DNA of 64,000 bases from Rhodanobacteraceae bacterium. GTDB lineage: Bacteria > Pseudomonadota > Gammaproteobacteria > Xanthomonadales > SZUA-5. The stretch covers positions 372,001 to 436,000 of the forward strand of contig JADJPR010000020.1 in assembly GCA_016713135.1 (NCBI GenBank). The letters are read 5' to 3'. This document shows, piece by piece, positions 9,767-18,234 of the stretch. The notes under the pieces were generated by a model. That model worked only from the letters and a program-made list of their open reading frames with translations. It was not told the DNA's origin and did not search any database. The translations under genes and the position numbers were made by a program. Numbering within the stretch: position 1 is the stretch's first letter; every line of letters begins with the position of its first letter.

Positions 9767-9872
9767 GAACGGCTCGCGGGAGGGACACTCAAGCTTAACC
9801 CGAGGCGGTCGCCGTCGCGTGAATTCCGGCGCCCGGACGCTATTGTCGCGCTCCCCGCCAAGGAGACTGGTC

Positions 9873-10580
9873 ATGCTCGACATGATCGGATTCGACGCCG
9901 ACGACACACTGTGGCACAGCGAACCCTACTTCCAGGACGCGCATGCACGCTTCGAGCGCATCCTCGGCGGCTACATCGACCTCTCCGACGCGCGCGTGCA
10001 TGAGCGCCTGCTGGCCACCGAACGGCGCAACATCAGGCTGTTCGGCTATGGCGCCAAGGGCATGACCCTGTCGCTGATCGAGACCGCGATCGAACTCACC
10101 GACGCCGCGATCAGCGGGCGCGACGTGCAGGCGCTGATCGAACTCGGCAAGGGCATCCTGACCCACCCGGTGGAACTGTTGCCGGGCGCGCGCGAGGCGG
10201 TCGCCGCGGTGGCCGAGTGCCATCGCGTGGTGCTGATCACCAAGGGCGATCTGTTCCACCAGGAAGCCAAGGTGCGCGATTCCGGCCTCGCCGATCTGTT
10301 CCACCGCATCGAGATCGTCTCGGAGAAGGATCCGGCGACCTACGCGCGGCTGTTCGAAGAGTTCGGCCTCGACGCGTCGCGCTTCGCGATGGTCGGCAAC
10401 TCGCTGCGCTCGGACATTGAGCCGGTGCTGGCGCTCGGCGGCGCCGGGGTCCACGTGCCCTACGCCATCACCTGGGCGCACGAGGCCGAGCACGCGGTGG
10501 ACGCGGCGCATCCGCGACTCCGGGTGGCGGCATCGCTGGCCGAGGTGCCGGCGGCGATCGCCACGCTGGCCGCCGGTTGA
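9873..10580 (+). CDS. HAD-family hydrolase (phosphatase-like)
   Basis: A 235-aa haloacid dehalogenase-type hydrolase, probably cytoplasmic. The start at 9873 follows AAGGAG with normal spacing and places the catalytic motif DADDT at residues 8-12, as the family requires; the longer in-frame extension has no support. Motif II is VVLITKG, the Lys motif is in the EIVSEKDPATY region, and motif IV is MVGNSLRSDIEP. The cap region between residues 20 and 100 is helical. The substrate, probably a small phosphorylated metabolite, is not identifiable. It is divergent from the TPR-GGDEF gene across 106 bases and convergent with the monooxygenase gene. Confidence 0.88.
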   Translation: MLDMIGFDADDTLWHSEPYFQDAHARFERILGGYIDLSDARVHERLLATERRNIRLFGYGAKGMTLSLIETAIELTDAAISGRDVQALIELGKGILTHPVELLPGAREAVAAVAECHRVVLITKGDLFHQEAKVRDSGLADLFHRIEIVSEKDPATYARLFEEFGLDASRFAMVGNSLRSDIEPVLALGGAGVHVPYAITWAHEAEHAVDAAHPRLRVAASLAEVPAAIATLAAG

Positions 10581-10583
10581 CGC

Positions 10584-10600
10584 GCCGCGCTCAGCGCGGC
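10584..10600. terminator. Short hairpin at a convergent gene junction
   Basis: GCCGCGC, loop TCA, GCGCGGC. The loop TCA is the stop codon of the leftward monooxygenase, and the stem begins three bases after the stop of the rightward HAD gene. A possible shared terminator without a T-run. Confidence 0.4.
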
Positions 10601-11817
10601 CAGAGCGACTCGATGAAGCCCGCCGGCAATGGCCAGCGCCCGAACCAGCCGCGACGCGTACCGGTGAGGATGCGCAGCGCCTGCAGGCGGCTGCCGGGCA
10701 GGCGTCCGAGCGGGTGGAACAGCCAGTCGCGCAGGGTGGCGGCCCAGGTCAAGTCCGACTGGAACAGCGGGGTCAGCCAGCGGCTCCAGAACTGGTAGGC
10801 GCGGATATGCGCGCGCCGGCTGGCGGCGAATCCGGCGAGCGCGGCGTCCAGCGGCTGCGGCGAGCGCAGGGCATCGCGCAGCGCCAGCGCGTCGAGCAAC
10901 GCCATGTTCACGCCCTGCCCCAGCTGCGGGCTCATGGCGTGCGCGGCATCGCCGAGCAAGAGCATCCGGCCCTGGTGCCAGCGCGCGCCCATGATCACAT
11001 CGCGATAACTGGCGCGCGCCAGCACCTGGCGGTCCTGCAGATCAGCCAGGTGGGGCGCGATCTGCGGCCAGAGTCCGGTCAACTGCGCGTGCCAGTGTTC
11101 CAGCGGCAGCGCGGCCCAGGCGTCGAAGGCGTCGGCCGGCACGCTCCAGAAGAAACTCATGCGCGGCGTCGGATCGCCCGGCCGCGCGCCCACGGGCAGC
11201 AGTCCCAGCATCTGTCGCGCGGCGCGGTAGCGCTGGCGCAGCTCGTGCGGGTGCGGCCAGTCGCGCAGGGGCAACAGGCACCAGACCGCGCCCCAGGGAT
11301 AGGGCCGGTCGAGGCGCACACTCGGCACTTGTCCGCGCAAGCGCGATCCAGAACCGTCGGCGGCGATGACCAGATCGAAGGGACCTTCGCTGCGGCCCTC
11401 GGCATCGGTCAGGCGCCCCTGCCCGGAATCGACCGCGACGATTCGACGGCCGGCATGCAGTTCCACCTCGGCCGGCAGGGCCGCATGCAGCACTTCGAAC
11501 AGTGCCCCGCGTTGCATGCCGAGGCCGTACAGGCGGCGGTCGAGGTCGCTGTAGCGCATGTCCATCACGACCCGGCCGCGCGCGTTCTCGCCGTACAGCC
11601 GGTGCACCGGCGTGCCGCAGGCGCGCGCCGCATCCAGCAGGCCGAGCGACCACAATGCCGCCATTCCGGTGGGCTGCAGCAAAAAGCCGGCGCCGACCGG
11701 CCCGGGCCGCACCGCCTGCTCGTAGACACGCACGCGATGGCCGTCGCGCGCGAGCGCGATGGCCAGCGCCTGGCCGGCGGTGCCATAGCCGACGATGGCG
11801 ATGTCGAGTCGGGTCAT
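10591..11817 (-). CDS. FAD-dependent monooxygenase (UbiH/salicylate hydroxylase family)
   Basis: A 408-aa group A flavoprotein monooxygenase, which would use NAD(P)H and O2 to hydroxylate an aromatic or similar substrate. The N-terminal dinucleotide fold is IVGYGTAGQALAIAL. The family's DG motif region appears as DLVIAADGSGSRLRG. The second FAD motif is LLLGDAAHAMSPQLGQG followed by NMALLDA (about residues 285-305). Family length is usual. It is not in an operon: convergent with the HAD gene and divergent from the permease gene across 163 bases. It lacks the neighbours of a ubiquinone pathway, so a Ubi role is not favoured and the substrate is unknown. Confidence 0.87.
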   Translation of the reverse strand: MTRLDIAIVGYGTAGQALAIALARDGHRVRVYEQAVRPGPVGAGFLLQPTGMAALWSLGLLDAARACGTPVHRLYGENARGRVVMDMRYSDLDRRLYGLGMQRGALFEVLHAALPAEVELHAGRRIVAVDSGQGRLTDAEGRSEGPFDLVIAADGSGSRLRGQVPSVRLDRPYPWGAVWCLLPLRDWPHPHELRQRYRAARQMLGLLPVGARPGDPTPRMSFFWSVPADAFDAWAALPLEHWHAQLTGLWPQIAPHLADLQDRQVLARASYRDVIMGARWHQGRMLLLGDAAHAMSPQLGQGVNMALLDALALRDALRSPQPLDAALAGFAASRRAHIRAYQFWSRWLTPLFQSDLTWAATLRDWLFHPLGRLPGSRLQALRILTGTRRGWFGRWPLPAGFIESLWPR

Positions 11818-11980
11818 GCTGCGATGTTAGCGACTTGCGCTGTGCGGTTTCGGCCGCGGCGCTGTGCGGGTCCGAACGCGATCAGGCGCCGAAACCGCCC
11901 CGGCGACCGTCGGAATGGGCCGCGGACACATGGTCCAGCTATTGCATGGGCGCTGCGGGAATCCCCGCCGCGGAGCGCGC

Positions 11981-14383
11981 ATGACACGCTGGTTCCACCA
12001 TCTTCACGCCGCCTCGCGCAGCCTGCGCCGCGCACCGGGCTTCGCCATCACCGCGGTGGCCACCATCGCCCTCGGCATCTGCAGCGTGACCCTGGTGTAC
12101 GCGCTGGTGTCGGCGATCCTGCTGCAGCCGCTGCCGTTGCCGGATCCCGGACGCGTGGTGGCGGTCCATCGTGCTGGCACCCAGGAAGCGGGCCTGAGCC
12201 TGCCCGACACCATCGCCCTGCGCGAACGCCTGACCCAGTTCCGCGCGATCTCGGCAGTCGCTCCGGACACCTCGATGGACTGGACCGACGGCAGCCGGCC
12301 CGAGCGCCTGAAGGCGGCGCTGGTCGAGTCGGCGTATTTCGACGTGGTCGCATTGCCGCCGCGGCTCGGCCGGCTGCTGCGCCCGAGCGACGACGTGCCA
12401 GGCGCGGCGCCAGTGGTGGTGCTGGACGAGCGCTACTGGCTGAGCGCCTACGCGGGAGCTCCCGACGTGCTCGGTCGCCGGTTGCAGTTGTCCGGCATCA
12501 GCGCCGAGATCATCGGTGTCGCCGATGCGCGCAGCGACCTCGCCGAGGCCGGCGTGCAGCTGTGGGGGAGCATCCCGCCCTGGGCACCATGGGCGCCGAC
12601 CTCGCCGGGATCGAACAACTTCGAGGTGGTGGCGCGGGTGGACGCGGGCGTCGACCTCGGCGCGGCCGGTGCCGAACTGCACCAGGTGAGCACCGCGCTC
12701 GCCGCTGAACGCGACAACCCAGGCAAGGTGCTGAGCCTGATGCCGTGGAGCCAGGTGCTCACCGGGTCGGTGTCGCAGGGCCTGTGGCTGCTGCTCGCCG
12801 CAGTCCTGTTGCTGCTGGTACTGGCAACCGCCAATGTGGCTGCTCTGATGCTGGTGCGCGGGCGCCAGCGTGCAGCAGAACTGTCGCTGCGCAGCGCCCT
12901 CGGGGCCAGCCGCGGACAGGTGATCGGCCTGCAGCTGGTGGAAGGACTGGCGCTCGGGGCTATCGGTGGCGGCATCGGCATCGGCGCTGCGCTCCTGGCC
13001 TTCGCCGCGCTGCGCGAGTACGCGCGCGGCACCCTGCCGCGACTGGCCGGTGCCGAGGTCGCCGCCGACGTGCTGCTGGTCGCGATCTGCGCCACGCTGG
13101 CCAGCGCCGTGCTCGCGAGCCTGCTGGCGGCCTGGCGCACGCGCCCGGCCAGCGCGGGCATGCGCCTGACCGATGCCGGTCGTTCGCGCACGGCCTCGCG
13201 CACGCTGGCCGGCCTGGTGACCCTGGAGGTGGCGCTCGCAGGCTCGCTGCTCGGCACCGCCGCGCTGCTGACCTTCAGCTTCCTGCGCCTGGCCGAGCTG
13301 CCGCTGGGCTTCGAATCGGGCGGCGTGATCACCGGCGAGGTGGTCCTGCCGCAGTCGCGCTACCAGGATCTGGCCCCGCAAACCCAGGCCTTCGAGCGCA
13401 TGGTCGCCGAGCTCTCGCAGGCACCGGGGGTGGAGCAGGCCGCCCTGGTGGTCGGTCCGCCGCTGCTGGCCGGCCAGGGCATCGGCCACATGCTGCTGGT
13501 TGACGGGCTGACACTGGTGGATGCGAGCGCCCGCTATCGTCCCTTCGTGGGCGACTATTTCGGTGCGCTCGGCCTGCCATTGCTGGCCGGGCGCGGCGTC
13601 GCGGCCGGCGATGGCCACGGCGAGCGGGTTGCGTGGGTCAACCAGGCCTTCGTCCGCCGCTACCTCGCCGGGCGCGACCCGGTCGGGGCGCGAGTGGCCT
13701 GGCAACCCGGCGAGGCCAGCAGCGAGCAGTCGCCGCAATGGATGCGGGTGGCCGGCGTGGTGGGCGATGTGCGCGGCGCGCAGTGGCGCGGCGAGGATGC
13801 GCCGGCGGTGTATGCGCCCTACCGCCAGCGCGAAGCCGACTGGATCCGCTTCGGCACCCTGGTGGTGCGCGTCGCCGGGGATCCAGCGGGTTACCGCGAC
13901 GCCCTCGCCGACGCCGTTGCCGCGGCGGATCCGGCACTGCCGATTGGCGAGGTCGCGAGCATGCCCGAGCGCACCCAGCGCGCGCTCGGCCGCGACCGCC
14001 TGCTGATGCAACTGGCGGGCGTGTTCGCGGTCCTGGCGTTGACCCTCGGCATCCAGGGCGTGTTTGGCGTGGTGGCGTTCTCGGTGCAGCAGTGCCGCGC
14101 GGACATCGGCGTGCGGCTGGCGCTCGGCGCTACCCGTGGACGCGCGATCGGCGGCCTGTTGCGCGCCACCCTGCCGCAACTGCTGCTTGGCGCCAGCGTG
14201 GGTCTGGTGCTGACGGTGGCCGCCGGCCGCTGGCTGCAGGGCGTGCTCTTCGGGGTCTCCGCGAACGAGCCTGGGGTGCTCCTGTCGGTGGCCCTGGTGT
14301 TGGTCGCCAGCGGCCTGCTCGCGGCGTGGATTCCGGCGCGGCGCGTGCTGCAACTGGACCTGACGGAAACCCTGCGCAGCTGA
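11981..14383 (+). CDS. MacB/FtsX-type permease without ATPase (ADOP-like orphan permease)
   Basis: An 800-aa inner-membrane protein with two copies of the MacB periplasmic core/FtsX permease unit: one N-terminal helix, a large periplasmic domain and three helices, then a repeat of the same plan. The pattern matches 'duplicated orphan permeases' related to the MacB transporter. The start at 11981 (MTRWFHHLHAASRSLRRAPG) follows CGGAG; the frame is open 39 codons further upstream without conservation. No ABC ATPase gene lies next to it. The signature segment at the end, GVRLALGATRGRAIG and IPARRVLQLDLTETLRS, is typical. A second member is at 61222-63618. Transport substrate and energy source are unknown. 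Confidence 0.85.
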   Translation: MTRWFHHLHAASRSLRRAPGFAITAVATIALGICSVTLVYALVSAILLQPLPLPDPGRVVAVHRAGTQEAGLSLPDTIALRERLTQFRAISAVAPDTSMDWTDGSRPERLKAALVESAYFDVVALPPRLGRLLRPSDDVPGAAPVVVLDERYWLSAYAGAPDVLGRRLQLSGISAEIIGVADARSDLAEAGVQLWGSIPPWAPWAPTSPGSNNFEVVARVDAGVDLGAAGAELHQVSTALAAERDNPGKVLSLMPWSQVLTGSVSQGLWLLLAAVLLLLVLATANVAALMLVRGRQRAAELSLRSALGASRGQVIGLQLVEGLALGAIGGGIGIGAALLAFAALREYARGTLPRLAGAEVAADVLLVAICATLASAVLASLLAAWRTRPASAGMRLTDAGRSRTASRTLAGLVTLEVALAGSLLGTAALLTFSFLRLAELPLGFESGGVITGEVVLPQSRYQDLAPQTQAFERMVAELSQAPGVEQAALVVGPPLLAGQGIGHMLLVDGLTLVDASARYRPFVGDYFGALGLPLLAGRGVAAGDGHGERVAWVNQAFVRRYLAGRDPVGARVAWQPGEASSEQSPQWMRVAGVVGDVRGAQWRGEDAPAVYAPYRQREADWIRFGTLVVRVAGDPAGYRDALADAVAAADPALPIGEVASMPERTQRALGRDRLLMQLAGVFAVLALTLGIQGVFGVVAFSVQQCRADIGVRLALGATRGRAIGGLLRATLPQLLLGASVGLVLTVAAGRWLQGVLFGVSANEPGVLLSVALVLVASGLLAAWIPARRVLQLDLTETLRS

Positions 14384-14391
14384 TCAGTTCC

Positions 14392-14769
14392 TCACAACGT
14401 TCGCGGGTAATGCTGCCGCAGGTTTGCATCGAGCGTGATCAGCGGTGCCCGCAGCAATTCGGCGTGGGCCACGATCAGGCGGTCGAAAGGGTCGCGGGTG
14501 TAGGCCAGCGGTAGCGCCTGGTGGGCGATCTCGACGAAGCGTTCGCCGGCGCAGGTGATCGCAAGTTCATCGGCGAGGTAACGCGAGATGACCGCAGCGC
14601 CGTGCTTGAGGCGGCCGATCTCGTGCAGCAGTTCCAGTTCCAGCAACACCGCGGGCGAATAGCAGAGCGGATCGCGATCGATCGCCGCCAGCGCCTGGCG
14701 CCCGAGCCCGCCGGTCTTGCCCTGGTAGAGGGCGACGGCGATGTGCGTGTCCAGCATCACCGTCGCCAT
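14392..14769 (-). CDS. PIN-domain ribonuclease toxin (VapC-like)
   Basis: A 125-aa PIN-domain protein, predicted to be a metal-dependent ribonuclease toxin of a type II toxin-antitoxin pair. The acidic residues of the active site are Asp7 (MLDTHIA), Glu44 (VLLELELL), Asp93/Asp96 (TRDPFDRLIVAHA) and Asp114 (ITLDANL), the full set expected. The start at 14769 leaves two bases after the antitoxin stop, which fits a translationally coupled pair; the longer frame overlaps the antitoxin and is rejected. It is convergent with the permease gene, with only eight bases between stops. Confidence 0.88.
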   Translation of the reverse strand: MATVMLDTHIAVALYQGKTGGLGRQALAAIDRDPLCYSPAVLLELELLHEIGRLKHGAAVISRYLADELAITCAGERFVEIAHQALPLAYTRDPFDRLIVAHAELLRAPLITLDANLRQHYPRTL

Positions 14770-14771
14770 GC

Positions 14772-15068
14772 TCAGCGCCTGGCCGGTTTGCGCGGCGACT
14801 TCGCGGCGTAGGCGGGCGCGGCCTCCGCCACCTTGGCGGACGGCAACTCGCTCCACAATGCCGGGGACTCCTCCGGCTTGAGCGGCGCGCCCTGCACCAA
14901 TGCCTGCGGCTTCAGCTTTTGCAGGCGCCCGCCCGCCGCCTGGGCATCGTCACGCACCAGCTTGAGGCGCACCCCGCGGCGCTCGATCACCAGCGGCACG
15001 CCGGTATCGACCACCTGGTCTGCGAGCTTGAACAGCTGCTGGCGCAATTCGGTGAGCGAAACGGACAC
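14772..15068 (-). CDS. Phd/YefM-like antitoxin of the PIN toxin
   Basis: A 98-aa protein beginning VSVSLTELRQQLFKLADQV, which matches the N-terminal DNA-binding part of Phd/YefM antitoxins (an 'SLTELRQ' first helix). The tail is rich in Pro, Lys and Ala, as expected of a flexible toxin-binding region. I choose a GTG start at 15068 because GGAGG lies eight bases upstream; the ATG at 15125 would add 19 residues that cross the probable operator. It lies directly upstream of the toxin gene. Expected role: neutralise the toxin and repress the pair's promoter through the inverted repeat at 15089-15103. Confidence 0.8.
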   Translation of the reverse strand: MSVSLTELRQQLFKLADQVVDTGVPLVIERRGVRLKLVRDDAQAAGGRLQKLKPQALVQGAPLKPEESPALWSELPSAKVAEAAPAYAAKSPRKPARR

Positions 15069-15088
15069 GACCGGCACCTCCACGGGAC

Positions 15089-15103
15089 TGTACGTACGGT
15101 ACA
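15089..15103. promoter_or_regulatory. Candidate operator of the toxin-antitoxin pair
   Basis: TGTAC, five bases, GTACA: a perfect inverted repeat (TGTACGTACGGTACA) 21 bases upstream of the antitoxin GTG start. The position fits autorepression by the antitoxin, a common feature of Phd/VapB systems. The regulatory role is inferred. Confidence 0.55.
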
Positions 15104-15121
15104 CCCAGGGTGAAACGGAGG

Positions 15122-15907
15122 TCAAGCCAGCTTGTCGAGCTGCTCGCGATAGCCCCGCGACAGCTTCAGCTCATGCCCGCCGTCGATGTCGACGAAGTAC
15201 TCACCATTGATATGCGGCCGCAGCCTCACCACGTAGCGCGCATGCACGATGGTGGAGCGGTGGATGCGCACGAAGCGCTCTGGCGGCAGGCGTTCTTCCA
15301 GCTCGCGCAGGCTGGCGCGCGCGACATGGTTGGCGTCCGCGGTGTGCACCACCACGTAGTCGCCGGCGGCATCGATCCAGCGAATGTCCGCCAGGGGCAC
15401 GCGGATCAGCGTGCTGCCGTCCTTCAGCGTCAAGCGGTCGTCCGCGCGCTCACCCAGCGACTGGGGCTTCTCGCCACCCACCAGCGCCAGCAGACGCGCA
15501 TGTTGCGCTTCCAGCTCACTGTGCTCCCTGAGCTTGCGGGCGCGGGCCACGGCATCGCGCAGGCGTTCGTCCTCGACCGGCTTCAGCAGGTAATCCACCG
15601 CGTGCACGCGGAAGGCTTCCAGCGCGTACTGGTCGTAGGCGGTGGTGAAGATCACCAGCGGCCAGCGGCTCATCGGCAGCGCCCGCAACACGCCGAAGCC
15701 ATCGATCCCCGGCATCTGGATGTCGAGGAACATCAGGTCGATCGCATGCTGGCCGATCAGCGCCAGCGCCTCGCGGCCATTGCCAGCCTCGGCCACGATC
15801 TCGATGTCCGCGATCTGCCCCAGCCGGTAGCGCAAGCCGCGGCGGGCCAGGGATTCGTCGTCGACCAGGAGGCAGCGGAGGGGGCGCTTGCTGGGATTGG
15901 TGTTCAT
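15122..15907 (-). CDS. LytTR-family response regulator (AlgR/LytR-like)
   Basis: A 261-aa DNA-binding response regulator. The receiver domain (residues 10-125) has the acidic pair Asp16/Asp17, the phosphoacceptor Asp62 in FLDIQMPG, Thr88 and Lys109 in YLLKPVED. The LytTR output domain (about 155-258) has DIRWIDAAGDYVVVHT and FVRIHRSTIVH, and ends in SRGYREQLDKLA. The start at 15907 fits the receiver boundary; the longer open frame runs through a repeat element. The partner kinase is encoded immediately upstream on the same strand, separated by the inverted repeat at 15918-16126, so kinase and regulator are likely one operon. The regulon is unknown. Confidence 0.92.
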   Translation of the reverse strand: MNTNPSKRPLRCLLVDDESLARRGLRYRLGQIADIEIVAEAGNGREALALIGQHAIDLMFLDIQMPGIDGFGVLRALPMSRWPLVIFTTAYDQYALEAFRVHAVDYLLKPVEDERLRDAVARARKLREHSELEAQHARLLALVGGEKPQSLGERADDRLTLKDGSTLIRVPLADIRWIDAAGDYVVVHTADANHVARASLRELEERLPPERFVRIHRSTIVHARYVVRLRPHINGEYFVDIDGGHELKLSRGYREQLDKLA

Positions 15908-15917
15908 GCGTGGCTCT

Positions 15918-16126
15918 GGAGGGCACGAGGGCACGAGAGCACGAGGGCACGCAAGCGCACGAAGGCGATCGCCGTCGAAGCCGTGGGGACACCTGTTTGC
16001 CTCGCCGACGCCGGACGCAAGCACGGACCGGTGCGGACACCGGCAGTCAGAGAGCGGGCGCGTGGGGCACCCCATCGCGGCAACGCCGCTTGCGTGCCCT
16101 CGTGCCCTCGTGCCCTCGTGCCCTCC
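15918..16126. repeat. Inverted element with GAGGGCAC tandem arms
   Basis: The left arm 15918-15957 contains four GAGRGCAC octamers (15919-15950) and then GCAAGCG. The right arm 16087-16126 is its reverse complement with one mismatch in 40 bases, including four GTGCCCTC octamers (16094-16125). The spacer of about 129 bases has no gene. As RNA it would form a very stable 40-bp stem between the kinase and regulator cistrons. Confidence 0.85.
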
Positions 16127-16130
16127 AGGT

Positions 16131-17201
16131 TCAACCCGCCACCTCCAGCGGCAACGTGATCCGCACCCGCACCCCGCCCTCCGGCCGGTTCTCCGCGCAC
16201 AGGCGCTGGCGCTCGCCATAGAGTGTGGACAGGCGCTCGCGGGTGTTGCGCAGGCCCACGCCGTTGGATTCCGGCGCGCCGGGGGCGAAGGCGGGGGAAC
16301 CGGGGCCGTTGTCGGTCAGTTCCAGGTCCAGCCACTCGCCGTTGGCATGCGCGCGGATGCCGATGCGGCAGCCGTCCTCGCTCTTGGCCACCGCGTACTT
16401 GATCGCGTTCTCGATGAGCGGCTGCAGGATCAGGCTCGGCACCAGCGCGCTTTCGGCTGCGGGGTCGATCGCGATGTCCAGCACCAGGCGCTCGTCGAAG
16501 CGCATCTTCTCGATCTGCAGGTACAGGTCGAGCACTTCCATCTCGCGCTTCAGCGTGACCTTCTGCTGTGGCTCCTGGTCCAGGGTGTAGCGCAGGAAGC
16601 GGCTCAGAGCGCCCAGCATCCTCTCGGCGGTGTGGTTGGCCTGCTCCAGCACCAGCGTGGCGATCGCGTTGAGCGTGTTGAACAGGAAGTGCGGATTGAG
16701 CTGGTAGCGCAGCATCTTGAGCTGCGCCAGGTTGGCCTGCGACTGCGCCGCCAGCGCGCGCTCGCGCGCGGCGGCCAGCTCGCGCCCGTTGTGGATGCCG
16801 AACCACAGCGCGCTCCACGACAGGATCACGTAGGCGGTGAATCCCGAGTAGGCCATGTAACCGAGAAAGCTCGCCGGCTTGCACTCGTCCGGGCAGTAGT
16901 TCTCGATCGAGACCGCGTAGATCACGCTCATCGCCGCAACGATCAGGATGAAGGCCGGCAGCGCGTACAGCGCCATCCGCATCGGCGGCAGCCTGCTGAT
17001 GCGCTTGTACATCCAGTGCAGCGGCCAGGTGACGATGGCGCCGCCGATCGCGCTGCTGATCGACACCGACAGGTAGGAGATGTGTTTGCCGTGCGCCATC
17101 CCCGACAGGAAATGCACCGCCAGGAATCCGATCCAGCCGGTGATCTGGAACACCCAGAAAGGCAGGCGCATGGAGGTGCGAAGGTTGCTGGCCGTCGTCA
17201 T
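16131..17201 (-). CDS. LytS/AlgZ-type sensor histidine kinase
   Basis: A 356-aa membrane kinase of the His_kinase (PF06580) family. Four hydrophobic segments lie between residues 12 and 135, including WVFQITGWIGFLAVHFL and LPAFILIVAAMSVIYAV, followed by a short coiled coil. The phosphoacceptor is His171 in LRYQLNPHFLFNTLNAI. The ATP-binding part has the N-box LIENAIKYA (Asn265), the G1 box LTDNGPG, and GVGLRNTRERL. It should autophosphorylate and pass phosphate to the LytTR regulator just downstream. The two cysteines in NYCPDECKP lie in the loop between helices and could be part of the sensing surface, which is inference. Its promoter region (upstream of 17201) contains another inverted element. 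Confidence 0.92.
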   Translation of the reverse strand: MTTASNLRTSMRLPFWVFQITGWIGFLAVHFLSGMAHGKHISYLSVSISSAIGGAIVTWPLHWMYKRISRLPPMRMALYALPAFILIVAAMSVIYAVSIENYCPDECKPASFLGYMAYSGFTAYVILSWSALWFGIHNGRELAAARERALAAQSQANLAQLKMLRYQLNPHFLFNTLNAIATLVLEQANHTAERMLGALSRFLRYTLDQEPQQKVTLKREMEVLDLYLQIEKMRFDERLVLDIAIDPAAESALVPSLILQPLIENAIKYAVAKSEDGCRIGIRAHANGEWLDLELTDNGPGSPAFAPGAPESNGVGLRNTRERLSTLYGERQRLCAENRPEGGVRVRITLPLEVAG

Positions 17202-17280
17202 CTGCCTAGATTAGCGGCTAGGGTGGCCGGCCACACACCGTTCGGCGCGCCAGCGCGGCGGGCTGGCGCGCGCCGGAGCC

Positions 17281-17504
17281 GTTGAACGCGGAGACGCAGA
17301 GGCCGCGGAGAAGAGCACGGACAAGAGCGATTGGTACGGCGTGCACAGCATCCGATGTCGTCCATGCGTTCCTCTGCGCCCTCCGCGTCTGGGTGAACTG
17401 CAGCGCCAAAAAGCAGTCGGCTCGTGCCCCCTCATCCGCTTCTCTTCGCTCTTTGCGCTTCTCTTTGCGCTTTTCTCTGCGTCCTCTGCGTCTCCGCGTT
17501 GAAC
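17281..17504. repeat. Inverted element with GCGGAGACGCAGAG arms
   Basis: The left arm 17281-17314 reads GTTGAACGCGGAGACGCAGA and onward. The right arm 17471-17504 is the reverse complement of nearly the same sequence (about six differences in 34). The spacer ends in extra pyrimidine-rich repeats (CTTTGCGCTTCTCTTTGCGC). It occupies most of the 394-base gap between the divergent kinase and ACT genes. Confidence 0.75.
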
Positions 17505-17595
17505 TTGCCCCGTCACGGCGAACAGCCACGCTGGACGTGCCGAAGGAGCGGGTGCAGGCTGTGCCGCCCGGTACGGCCAGCAGGCAGCGGACGAC

Positions 17596-18234
17596 GTGGA
17601 CACGCCTATTTCCAACCTGGCCCAGTTGCTGGCGTCCATGGAGCCCGTCCTGCACGACGGCACATGGGCATACTGCGTAGTCCCGCATGGCGCGGACCTG
17701 CCCTCACTGACGCCGGTCGCCACGGTTGCGGAGGCGGAGGGCCTGACGGTGGTGCTTCCCGAGGAGCAGGCGCTGGCGGCGAAGCTGCAGGTGCATTTCC
17801 GCGCGGCCTGGATCACGCTCACGGTGCATTCGGACCTGCAGGCGGTGGGACTGACCGCGGCGTTCGCCACCGCGCTGGGGCGCGCCGGCATCAGCTGCAA
17901 TGTGGTCGCGGGCACCTTCCACGATCATCTGTTCGTGCCGGTGGAGCGGGCGCAGGATGCGCTGGCGGCCTTGCGCCGGCTGCAGGCGGAGGGCGCCGGC
18001 GGCGCGCCGGGCGAGCTGACCTGGGCCCGGAGTCCGGCATCGGAGCCAGGCGTGGAGCTTCACCGGCGCTGGCGAGCTACTCCCGCACGAGGCCCGGGGG
18101 CGGCAACCGGATTGCCTCGCGCCGCAGGCTGGCGATCATCAGCAGGGTGGTTCCGAGGTACCACGCGCCCACCAGTGGGCCACCGTCGACCATGCCCGCA
18201 TCCCGCGGGGGCAGCGGGAAGCTCAACAGGTTGA
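17596..18234 (+). CDS. ACT-domain protein with a readthrough-like C-terminal extension
   Basis: A 212-aa ORF. Residues 1-130 match small ACT-domain proteins (paired ACT_3/ACT_7 type): TWAYCVVPHGADLP, VATVAEAEGLTVVLPEEQA, LTVHSDLQAVGLTAAFATAL, ISCNVVAGTFHDHLFVPVERAQDAL. Such proteins are usually about 130 aa and are thought to bind small ligands such as amino acids. Here no stop follows, and the frame continues for about 70 Pro/Arg/Gly-rich residues antisense to the decayed membrane gene at 18077-18771. The extension is probably not functional and may follow loss of the original stop. ATG at 17596. Confidence 0.72.
   Translation: MDTPISNLAQLLASMEPVLHDGTWAYCVVPHGADLPSLTPVATVAEAEGLTVVLPEEQALAAKLQVHFRAAWITLTVHSDLQAVGLTAAFATALGRAGISCNVVAGTFHDHLFVPVERAQDALAALRRLQAEGAGGAPGELTWARSPASEPGVELHRRWRATPARGPGAATGLPRAAGWRSSAGWFRGTTRPPVGHRRPCPHPAGAAGSSTG

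Noticed and set aside
15910..16130. Tandem GAGGGCAC blocks considered as a CRISPR array
   Set aside because: Units are 8 bases and directly adjacent with no spacers of uniform length; the structure is an inverted pair of short arrays, and no cas gene is present.
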